Source: FACHB-T130 sp042747725
GTDB lineage: Bacteria; Cyanobacteriota; Cyanobacteriia; Cyanobacteriales; FACHB-T130
Reading direction: 5' to 3'
DNA: 64,000 nucleotides
Assembly (NCBI RefSeq): GCF_042747725.1
Contig: NZ_JBHZGO010000083.1
Coordinates: 82,345 to 146,344 of the forward strand
The notes beneath the pieces are model-generated. The model saw nothing but the letters and a program-made list of their open reading frames with translations, did no database searches and was not told the DNA's origin. Positions 25,497 to 32,795 of the stretch are shown piece after piece; positions within the stretch are counted from its first letter, which is position 1; the number at the start of each line of letters is the position of its first letter. The position numbers were made by a program, and so were the translations under genes.

Positions 25497-26316
25497 CGTA
25501 GGCAGCCGTTAGAGGGTGCTGGGGAGATTCAAAAATCTGGGCAACTGAACCGGATTCGATCAATTGTCCAGCGCCATCCTGAACCCAAAACAGCGCCACA
25601 TCATCCGCAATCCGCTTTGCCTGTGCCAGATTGTGAGTGACGACGAGGACTGTATATTTGCCGCGCAGATTGACGATCAAATCCTCTACGACTTCACCAG
25701 AAAGCGGATCGAGGGCACTGCAAGGCTCATCCATTAGGAGAACATCGGGAATGAGTGCGATCGCTCTGGCAAGACACAACCGTTGTTGTTGACCGCCAGA
25801 AAGGGCAAGGGCAGGAGATTTCAGCCTGTCCTTCACCTCATCCCACAAGCCGACATCCCGCAAAGCATCTTCGACAATTTCATCGATTTTTTCTCGATTC
25901 CTAACTCCGTGTTCTCTAAGCGGAAATTCAAGATTTCTGATAATGGAAAGTGGGAAGGGGTTGGGTTTTTGAAATAGCATTCCTACCCGGCGGCGCAATG
26001 AAATTACATCGATTTCTTGCACATCTCGATCCCCCAGCAGAATCCGCCCTGATAACCGACAGTTGTTCGTTAAATCGGTAAGGCGGTTCAGACAAGAGAG
26101 AAAGCTTGTTTTACCACAACCGGAAGGGCCAATTAGAGCTGCGATTTCACCTGATTTAATCGCGAGTGTGACATCTTTAAATGCGGGTTTATTCGCGTAA
26201 GAAAGGCTTAAATTCTCGGTTTTTATTTCCGGTGGATTACTGGGAAGTGAGGCTAAATTTTGCTCTTGGATATGAATTTCGCTTGTAGAGTGTTTCATGA
26301 AGAATTTGAACCGCAA
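25477..26316 (-). CDS. pstB: Phosphate ABC transporter ATP-binding protein PstB
   Basis: A 279-residue ABC ATPase. Walker A is LIGPSGCGKTSF, the signature is LSGGQQQRLCLARA, Walker B is VLLMDEPCSALDP, and the switch histidine lies in VVTHNLAQAKRIADDVALF. The PstB-type stretch LNRLTDLTNNCRLSGRILL is recognisable. About 30 N-terminal residues precede the domain (EIHIQEQNLASLPSNPPEIKTENLSLSY). It is the last gene of the operon arsR-like/pstS-pstC-pstA-pstB. The gap to pstA is 42 bp. Confidence 0.95.
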   Translation of the reverse strand: MRFKFFMKHSTSEIHIQEQNLASLPSNPPEIKTENLSLSYANKPAFKDVTLAIKSGEIAALIGPSGCGKTSFLSCLNRLTDLTNNCRLSGRILLGDRDVQEIDVISLRRRVGMLFQKPNPFPLSIIRNLEFPLREHGVRNREKIDEIVEDALRDVGLWDEVKDRLKSPALALSGGQQQRLCLARAIALIPDVLLMDEPCSALDPLSGEVVEDLIVNLRGKYTVLVVTHNLAQAKRIADDVALFWVQDGAGQLIESGSVAQIFESPQHPLTAAYVTGRRG

Positions 26317-26358
26317 AGACGCGAAGTATGCAAAGGAAGAACGCGAGGTAAGATTGGT

Positions 26359-27276
26359 TTACGCTACCCAAATTCGGGATTGCCGAAAACGCTCTGCTAG
26401 CCAAGATATTGCAGCATTAATGAGTAATAGAAAGCTGACTAATACGAGAGCAGAGGCATAGGCGTTTGGTTCGCCACCAGAGACGTTCATGGCGAGATCG
26501 TAAATGTGAACCGAGAGCGATCGCCCGGAATCCCACAGTGACTCTGGCATCCGATCGACATAACCGCTGGTAAAGATTAAAGCAGCAGTTTCAGCGATCG
26601 CTCTTCCCAAACCCAACAGCAACCCCACGACTAATCCAGGCATTGCGGCTGGTAGCAGTAACTCCCATAATGTTGCTGTACGCGAGAGTCCCAGCGCCGC
26701 CGCCGAACGTCGATAGTCATCCGGTACGCCTCGGAAACCCTCCTGGGTTGAGCGAATCACAATCGGCAGCACCATACACGCCAGCGTCAACCCACCAGAA
26801 AGAATCGAAAAGCCCATTCCCAAGGTTTTACAGAAAAAAGCATTGCCGAAAAGACCGAAAACAATTGAAGGGACGCCTGCTAAAACATCCAAGCTAAGGC
26901 GCACCAACCGCCCCAAAATACTCTCATTTGAGGTAAATTCAGCCAGCAATATTGCAGTCCCTACTCCTAAAGGAATTGAAACTGCCATGCAAACTCCTAC
27001 AATCAGCGCTGTCGAGACTAAAATGGGTGCAATTCCTCCATCTCGACCAGCATTGTGGGGCGTTGTTGTCAGAAACTCCCAGTTAATTTGACCGATACCA
27101 GAAACAAAAATCTCGCTCAATAGCCATAACAGCGAAGCTGTTATTAAAGCGACAGATGCCCAGACAACTACAATTGAAATTAACTCATAAACAGGTAAAG
27201 ATTTTAAACCCAAAAGATGGGTTCCTTCTTTTGATTCTCGCCTTTTTACTGGTGATTTTACCAAGGGTTTAGTCAT
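26359..27276 (-). CDS. pstA: Phosphate ABC transporter permease PstA
   Basis: About 305 residues with six membrane helices and the permease EAA loop ALGLSRTATLWELLLPAAMPGLVVGLLLGLGRAIAET. The start is at 27276 (MTKPLVKSPVKRRES). A longer in-frame extension to 27339 would be coded by the palindromic repeat that lies upstream and is almost certainly not translated. PstA with PstC forms the membrane channel for phosphate. The upstream spacer to pstC holds a perfect 30-bp-arm hairpin. Confidence 0.95.
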   Translation of the reverse strand: MTKPLVKSPVKRRESKEGTHLLGLKSLPVYELISIVVVWASVALITASLLWLLSEIFVSGIGQINWEFLTTTPHNAGRDGGIAPILVSTALIVGVCMAVSIPLGVGTAILLAEFTSNESILGRLVRLSLDVLAGVPSIVFGLFGNAFFCKTLGMGFSILSGGLTLACMVLPIVIRSTQEGFRGVPDDYRRSAAALGLSRTATLWELLLPAAMPGLVVGLLLGLGRAIAETAALIFTSGYVDRMPESLWDSGRSLSVHIYDLAMNVSGGEPNAYASALVLVSFLLLINAAISWLAERFRQSRIWVA

Positions 27277-27308
27277 AGATGTGTAATACCGTCCAGGTAA
27301 GAATAATT

Positions 27309-27380
27309 GTAGGTTGGGTTGAGGAACGAAACCCAACATTGATAAGCCTTTGTTGGGTTTCGTTCCTCAACCCAACCTAC
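27309..27380. repeat. Perfect 30-bp-arm palindrome inside the pst operon
   Basis: The left arm 27309-27338 begins GTAGGTTGGGTTGAGG and the right arm 27351-27380 is its exact complement, with a 12-nt loop. It is the same family as the repeats at 5636, 5798 and 58124. As RNA it would form a very stable hairpin between pstC and pstA. Confidence 0.95.
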
Positions 27381-27391
27381 ATTGAATCCTA

Positions 27392-28243
27392 TTAATAAAA
27401 ATCTCCCTGATTAATCGTTTCGGCAACAACGACTAAAACCACAATCATTGCCATCAATATCAACCCGCTGACAAACAAGGCGGCGCGGTGATTTCCCACG
27501 GCATAAGCCATCTCTAGAGCAATATTTGCCGTCAACGTCCGCACTGGCTCAAATACACCCTTTGGTACCTGCACGACGTTACCGCAAACCATTAGCACCG
27601 CCATTGTTTCACCGATCGCCCGTCCCGTCTCCAAGATGATCCCCGTTAATAGCCCTGATTTTGCTGCCGGAAAAACCACACCACGCACCATTGCCCAGCG
27701 TCCCAATCCCAGCGCCGCTGCACCCTGCAGGTAATCTGCGGGCACGTTGGCAAAGGTGGCATCTGCGACGAGGGCAATGGTGGGAAGAATCATCAGAGTT
27801 AGGATAAGAATCCCAGCGAATAAACTCGGTCCCGGCGGGTGAATCCGCCCGATAATTGGCACCAGCACGACTAAACCCCAAAAACCATAAACGACTGAGG
27901 GAATCCCTGCTAAAAGCTCAATTAAGCGTCGGTAAATTTTGGCTAGAATCGGGGGTGCGTAATAGTGACAAAAAACTGCTGAAAGAATGCCCAATGGTGT
28001 TGCGACTAGCACAGAACCCGCCGTCACAAACAGCGACCCCCACAGCATCGGCATTAGGTTAAATTCTTCGCTAGCTGGATGCCAGGAGGGGTCGTTAAAG
28101 AAGCGCGTCAGCCCAATATTTTGCAAGATCGGCAAGGTTTCCCAGATCAGGAATAGCAGAATTAAAAGAGCGATCGCGCCAGAAACAATCGCCATTCCCC
28201 GCAATATCCAGACGAGTATGACTTCATTTCGCGACTGGGACAA
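27392..28243 (-). CDS. pstC: Phosphate ABC transporter permease PstC
   Basis: A 283-residue permease with six membrane helices. The EAA motif is AALGLGRWAMVRGVVFPAAKSGLLTGIILETGRAIGETMAVLM. The PstC-type stretches LAGIPSVVYGFWGLVVLVPII and LILTLMILPTIALVADATFANVPADY are present. It overlaps the end of pstS by 20 bp, so the two are translationally coupled. Downstream is the palindrome before pstA. Confidence 0.95.
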   Translation of the reverse strand: MSQSRNEVILVWILRGMAIVSGAIALLILLFLIWETLPILQNIGLTRFFNDPSWHPASEEFNLMPMLWGSLFVTAGSVLVATPLGILSAVFCHYYAPPILAKIYRRLIELLAGIPSVVYGFWGLVVLVPIIGRIHPPGPSLFAGILILTLMILPTIALVADATFANVPADYLQGAAALGLGRWAMVRGVVFPAAKSGLLTGIILETGRAIGETMAVLMVCGNVVQVPKGVFEPVRTLTANIALEMAYAVGNHRAALFVSGLILMAMIVVLVVVAETINQGDFY

Positions 28244-29078
28244 AATATTGCTCCTTCACAATGTCTTGCACATCTTGAGAACCGGCAAAATCAATAAAGT
28301 CTTTTTGCAATCCAGTAGGTGTGGTTTTTGTTACTAAATTGAGAGGACGAGAAATCGGAAATGTGCCGTTGCTGACGTTGGCGATGGAGGCGTCTACTCC
28401 TTCTATTGGCAGCAGTTTGATCGGAGTATTGTGAGTGGCACCATATTCGCCAGAACCAATGGAGACATAAGCGATCGCGTTGGGATTCCCTGCTACGGTT
28501 TTGATCCCTTGTTCGTTATCGCCAATCACCACATCGGCGCGAATGTCAGTTGTCTTTAATTTGAAGTGGTCGGCAAACAGTTCCAGGGTGGATCGACCCT
28601 CAGCTTTATTGACCACCGTAATCGGCGCATCTTTCCCCCCGACTTGTTTCCAGTTATTGATTTTGTCGGTGTAGATATCGACAATTTGCTTGTCGGTCAG
28701 ATTTTTAACTGGATTGTCTTGATTGAGAATGACCGAGACGCCATCGTTAGCAATGGTAAAAGCTTGCAAATCCTTCTCGCTGTCTTTGAGACTTCGCGAA
28801 ACCATCCCAATATCCGCCACCCCCTGACGGGCATCTGCTACTCCCCGCGAAGATCCGCCCGTTTGCACGTCAATCCGGACTCCCGGATGTTGAGTTTCAT
28901 AGCGCTTGGCAATCTCAGCCGCCAGAGGCGCTACCGTACTCGATCCCGTCAAAACCAGCTTGCCTTGTAACTTATCAGACGACTGGGTTGCCGCTTCTTG
29001 GGGCTTCCCGCAAGATTGCAGCCAAAAGCAGGTCGCCAACGCCATAGAAAGCGGCACCAGCAGTCTTAGGTTTTTCAT
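28224..29078 (-). CDS. pstS: Phosphate-binding lipoprotein PstS
   Basis: A 284-residue periplasmic binding protein of the PBP-like (PstS) superfamily. The signal peptide has a lipobox, FWLQSC, with the lipidated cysteine near residue 23. The phosphate-binding segments are LTGSSTVAPLAAEIAKRY and QTGGSSRGVADARQGVADIGMVSR. It feeds the PstC-PstA channel. The gap to the upstream ArsR gene is 21 bp, so the regulator is probably in the same transcript. It could in principle prefer an analogue such as arsenate or molybdate, but the motif set is that of phosphate binders. Confidence 0.93.
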   Translation of the reverse strand: MKNLRLLVPLSMALATCFWLQSCGKPQEAATQSSDKLQGKLVLTGSSTVAPLAAEIAKRYETQHPGVRIDVQTGGSSRGVADARQGVADIGMVSRSLKDSEKDLQAFTIANDGVSVILNQDNPVKNLTDKQIVDIYTDKINNWKQVGGKDAPITVVNKAEGRSTLELFADHFKLKTTDIRADVVIGDNEQGIKTVAGNPNAIAYVSIGSGEYGATHNTPIKLLPIEGVDASIANVSNGTFPISRPLNLVTKTTPTGLQKDFIDFAGSQDVQDIVKEQYFVPVAK

Positions 29079-29099
29079 CTGTTATAAATTGAGGTTTTT

Positions 29100-29414
29100 T
29101 TATTGATTGGAATCAAAGGAAAGGAAACAACATCCCAAATCAATCGCCCGACCAGCATTTGCCCTACCGATTGCAGGAGCTAGCTGATAAAGCACCGCCT
29201 TGCCATCTCGCGTCGCCGTCACAAAACCCTCTTCCCGCAAAACTTTTAGATGATGCGATAGCAAACTCTGTTGCAATCCCAGCACGGCATTCATCTCGCC
29301 AACGTGCTTGGGACCGCTGATGAGCAGTTCTAAAACCTGAAGCCGCGTTGAATCTGCCAAAGTTTTCAGTTTTTGGGCACAAAAGGACTGCGATGAGACT
29401 TTTTGGGTACTCAT
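29100..29414 (-). CDS. ArsR/SmtB family transcriptional repressor
   Basis: A 104-residue winged-helix regulator. The helix-turn-helix reads KHVGEMNAVLGLQQSLLSHHLKVLREEG, followed by the wing TATRDGKAVLYQL. The classic ELCVCDL metal site is absent (GPKHVGEM in its place). Candidate thiol ligands are C12 near the N-terminus and the vicinal pair C95-C96 near the C-terminus (IDLGCC), which would suit As(III)-type binding by a variant site. It heads the pstSCAB cluster, 21 bp before pstS. An imperfect operator-like palindrome lies about 50 bp upstream. Confidence 0.92.
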   Translation of the reverse strand: MSTQKVSSQSFCAQKLKTLADSTRLQVLELLISGPKHVGEMNAVLGLQQSLLSHHLKVLREEGFVTATRDGKAVLYQLAPAIGRANAGRAIDLGCCFLSFDSNQ

Positions 29415-29465
29415 AGATTCACCTGTGCGAAGTTGGGAACCAACCCAGGCTTGCCCTGGATCGAG

Positions 29466-29493
29466 ATTGATATCAACTTATATTTATATCAAT
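29466..29493. promoter_or_regulatory. Palindrome upstream of arsR-like/pst operon
   Basis: ATTGATAT and ATATCAAT flank a 12-nt centre, and TTGATATCAA inside it is itself a perfect 10-bp palindrome. The TTGAT/ATCAA pairing is the kind of site bound by ArsR-family repressors, and it sits 52-79 bp before the regulator start. Confidence 0.5.
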
Positions 29494-29501
29494 AACTGTT
29501 T

Positions 29502-29531
29502 ATTAATTACAAATTAACCTATTCTTAACCA
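29502..29531 (+). promoter_or_regulatory. Pho-box-like triple repeat
   Basis: Three 8-bp elements, ATTAATTA, ATTAACCT and CTTAACCA, lie at exact 11-bp spacing and share the TTAA core. This matches the cyanobacterial SphR site known as direct repeats of the form PyTTAAPyPy(T/A) with 3-bp spacers. The consensus reads on the plus strand, while the pst genes are on the minus strand, which weakens the call. Confidence 0.45.
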
Positions 29532-29596
29532 ATGCTGAGATAACGCAGTTGCTCCCAAGATGTCGGGAAAATTCAGATTTTTCACCTGAAAAACAG

Positions 29597-29626
29597 AACC
29601 TCCTTTCCTTGCAAGGAAAGGAGGTT
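29597..29626 (-). terminator. Terminator of the phytochrome-like kinase gene
   Basis: A perfect 30-bp palindrome (15-bp arms, AACCTCCTTTCCTTG) 18 bp beyond the kinase stop. On the minus strand it is followed by CTGTTTTTC. It separates the kinase unit from the arsR-pst unit. Confidence 0.75.
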
Positions 29627-29643
29627 TCCGAGTGTAAGCCGTT

Positions 29644-32520
29644 CTAGCAGCTTTGTACTAACTGGCTGTTCAGGGGAATTTCTATCGAGAACTCAGTACC
29701 CTGACCGGGTTGAGACATACATTTAAAGAAACCGCCGTGTTTTTCTACCACAATCTGGTAGCTAATGGAAAGTCCCAGACCCGTGCCTTTCCCAACCGGC
29801 TTGGTGGTGAAAAAGGGATCGAAAACTTGGCACTGCACGTCTGCACTCATGCCAGGGCCATTGTCACTAATCTGAATGACAACGCGGGGGATACCATCTG
29901 GGTTGTCCTGCATCACAAAAGTGCGAATCGTAATCTGACTGGGTAAGTTTTTAATTTCCTCAAGCGATCGCAATTCATCGCGTTGCTCTAGAGCGTCAAT
30001 GGCGTTGCTGATGACGTTCATAAAAACTTGATTTAGCTGACCGGCGTAGCACTCGATAGGCGGCAAGTCTCCATAATCTTTCACCACGTCGATATCGGCA
30101 TGGTCTGGCTTTGCTTTCAGTCGCTGTTGCAAGATTAACAGAGTGCTGTCGATGCCACTGTGGAGATCGACAGGCTTCCTCTCAGCCTCGTCCAGTCGGG
30201 AGAAATTGCGTAAAGACAGAACGATCTGGCGGATGCGGTCAGCTCCAACCTTCATCGATGACAACATCTGGGGTAGATCCGAAGTCAGGAACTCTATGTC
30301 AATCGCCTCTGCTCGCTCCACAATTTCCGCATGGGGATTCGGGTAATGCCGTTGGTAGAGTTCCATGAGTCTGAGCATATCTTGGGTATACTCATCAACG
30401 TGGCTGATATTGCCGTAGATAAAATTAACCGGATTATTAATTTCGTGAGCGACACCGGCAACCAGTTGACCCAAACTCGACATTTTTTCGGTTTGAATTA
30501 GCTGGGTTTGGGTTTTCTGTAACTCTTGGAGGGCGCTAGAGAGTTGTTCTGCTTGCTGCTGGGTTTGAGCGAGTAATTCCGCTTGCTGTTGGTAGAGTTC
30601 GGCTTGCTGAATCGCGATCGCCGCTTGATCGGCGAGTTGTTGCAGCAGATCGACTTCCTCCGCCTTCCAAACTCTTGGCGCATGACACGCATGGGCAACC
30701 AGTAGCCCCCACAGTTGCTCCCCTCTGCGAATCGGGACGACTAAATTGGCTTTTACCTGAATATGTTCCAAGAATTCGAGATGACAAGCTTGCAAAGAAG
30801 CTTGATGCACGTCGCTAATTGCCCGAACCCGTCCGCCCTGGTATAAGATTGCGTACTCTATAGGAAAGCAGTTCTCGTCATATACCTGCCCCAGAATTGA
30901 TTTCGTTTTGCAAGTGACCTCTTCGACAACCACCTCGCCTTGCCAGCGTCGGGTGAACTGGTAAATTATCACTCGATCTGTATTTAACAGGTTCCGGACT
31001 TCGCGCACGATGGTTTGCAGGATGGTTTTTAGCTCCAAAGTGCTGCGGATTTGGTCGATGACTTGCTTAAGAACGCTAGCCCACTCCAAGGATTGTTGTA
31101 ACTTGACTGTACGCTCTTGGACTTGACAATCGAGGTTGACATTCAGACGCTGCACCTTTTGGTACAGTCCATACTGCTCAATCGCCATTGAGAAGCGATC
31201 GCCCAAAGCATCAGCGAGTTCAATCTCTTCCGGAGTCCACTGGCGAGGTTGACCTCTTTTTAGCTGTCGCCAAAGTTCAAAGGATTTACGGGGGTGGACT
31301 TGTCGCGTATCGGGGTCAAAATGCCCAGCCCATAACGTTTCTGTGTCAATTTCATCTCGAAAAATGGTCAAGTATCCCACCAACTGTTGACGGTGTTGGA
31401 GGGGTACAATCAACACGCCTTGAATCAGAGTAGATTGAAATACGGTTCCTAGCGGTTGCAAATATGTTTGTTTATACAAATCAGCGATCGCCACAATGCC
31501 ACTGCTACCGCTAGCATCTGCTGTAACGAGGTTTAAATTGGTCCCACTTAACCATTCTTGCCAGAGAGGATGCTGCTCAATTAGAACGGATGAGGCAGGA
31601 TTTGCTGCTACCACTCCCGGTTCTACTAGCGTCAATTGATTGCCACAGGTGTATACCACCGCTGACAAGCCAGTGGTTTCTGGGGTTATGTACAGTCTGC
31701 CACCGGAACCTTGCAAAGCGGTAACGGTTTCCTCAAGGGCTGATTGCAGCTCAATGGTATGTAGTGAATGCAGCAGGGTAGAGACACGGTTAAGAGTGAC
31801 TTCTCGTTGAGTTTTTTCGCGGGTTTGGGTGAGTAAAGTTGATTGGGCGATCGCCATCGACACTTGATCCGCTACCATCTGGACAATTTCCAGTTCCCGT
31901 TCTGAAATTACTTGCGGTTGCGAATAGTGAGCGACTAAAAGCCCCCACAAGCGATCGCCATGCAGAATCGGCACCACCAGCGAAGACTCCACGCCCATTG
32001 ATTTGAGATATGCCACATGGCAAGGGTCTACAGGGCGATAGTGGATCTTTCTGGTTTCTAGGGATTCTCCGGTTTCTGGAGAATCCAGTAGCGATAAACC
32101 AATAAGTCCGGAAGCAACATTCACAATCGAACGCAGACGCACTTTCCGATAGAGTTCGCGTGCTTGGGGAGGAATGTCATCCGCTGGAAAGTTCAAACCT
32201 TTTAAAGACGGAAGGCGATTTTTATGAATAAATTCGGCAATCACTTCTCCACTTTCATCAGCATGAAACCGATATACCATGACTCGGTCTGCTTCTAGTA
32301 ACGAACTGACTTCTGCCACCGTTGCGATTAAAATTTCTTGAAATTCTAGGGATTGACGAATCCGGTTAGTGATTCGGTGCAGCAATCCTTCCCGATCTAA
32401 TTCTGGCTGTAAAACTTGCGTATTTCTACTGAAAGTCATTTCTTTATCCACGACGCTTATAATATTTGTGGCTTTTTCCGCACTGTATCTATTTTCGGTG
32501 TGCTGACTAACTTCAGTCAT
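29644..32520 (-). CDS. Knotless phytochrome/CBCR hybrid sensor histidine kinase
   Basis: A 958-residue soluble histidine kinase. GAF1 (about residues 45-225) has phytochrome hallmarks: FPADDIP at 111-117 (DIP motif) and the chromophore Cys-His at C167-H168 in DPCHVAYLKSMGV. A PHY-like domain follows (about 240-450), with a tongue containing LWAGHFDPD and PRKSF at 410-414. GAF3 (about 480-640) is cyanobacteriochrome-like, with ENCF at 549-552 in the place of the DXCF motif and a Cys-His at C579-H580. After a coiled coil come HisKA (H692 in GVAHEINNP) and HATPase_c (N box NAIDALEQ, G1 SDNGPGM, G2 GKGTGLGLS). No PAS domain is present before GAF1, hence knotless (Cph2-type). It probably senses light through two bilins; colours cannot be predicted safely. 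No response regulator gene is adjacent. Confidence 0.93.
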   Translation of the reverse strand: MTEVSQHTENRYSAEKATNIISVVDKEMTFSRNTQVLQPELDREGLLHRITNRIRQSLEFQEILIATVAEVSSLLEADRVMVYRFHADESGEVIAEFIHKNRLPSLKGLNFPADDIPPQARELYRKVRLRSIVNVASGLIGLSLLDSPETGESLETRKIHYRPVDPCHVAYLKSMGVESSLVVPILHGDRLWGLLVAHYSQPQVISERELEIVQMVADQVSMAIAQSTLLTQTREKTQREVTLNRVSTLLHSLHTIELQSALEETVTALQGSGGRLYITPETTGLSAVVYTCGNQLTLVEPGVVAANPASSVLIEQHPLWQEWLSGTNLNLVTADASGSSGIVAIADLYKQTYLQPLGTVFQSTLIQGVLIVPLQHRQQLVGYLTIFRDEIDTETLWAGHFDPDTRQVHPRKSFELWRQLKRGQPRQWTPEEIELADALGDRFSMAIEQYGLYQKVQRLNVNLDCQVQERTVKLQQSLEWASVLKQVIDQIRSTLELKTILQTIVREVRNLLNTDRVIIYQFTRRWQGEVVVEEVTCKTKSILGQVYDENCFPIEYAILYQGGRVRAISDVHQASLQACHLEFLEHIQVKANLVVPIRRGEQLWGLLVAHACHAPRVWKAEEVDLLQQLADQAAIAIQQAELYQQQAELLAQTQQQAEQLSSALQELQKTQTQLIQTEKMSSLGQLVAGVAHEINNPVNFIYGNISHVDEYTQDMLRLMELYQRHYPNPHAEIVERAEAIDIEFLTSDLPQMLSSMKVGADRIRQIVLSLRNFSRLDEAERKPVDLHSGIDSTLLILQQRLKAKPDHADIDVVKDYGDLPPIECYAGQLNQVFMNVISNAIDALEQRDELRSLEEIKNLPSQITIRTFVMQDNPDGIPRVVIQISDNGPGMSADVQCQVFDPFFTTKPVGKGTGLGLSISYQIVVEKHGGFFKCMSQPGQGTEFSIEIPLNSQLVQSC

Positions 32521-32795
32521 ACGTGAAAATATGGAACTTTTAAAAAAATGCTGTAGATTTGGGGATTTTTTATAAAATGAGTTGCTATAAATCCTATCCA
32601 GCAGCTAAAGTTTCTAGCTTTCTTTCCCGTCCACTGGGTAAACGCATCTTGAGCCTGGTGATTTCCCCTAAATAGCCTAGGGTTGAGGATTACGGAGTCA
32701 ACGGCGTCGTGGTAGATTCGGTCAGTCCGGAAATTCCCCAGCGCGATCGCGCGTTGCGCCGACCTGTCGGTTCGCTCTTAAGAAGGTCAGTTAAT

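Noticed and set aside
27277..27339. N-terminal extension of PstA
   Set aside because: It would translate one arm of the palindromic repeat; the ATG at 27276 gives the family-type N-terminus.
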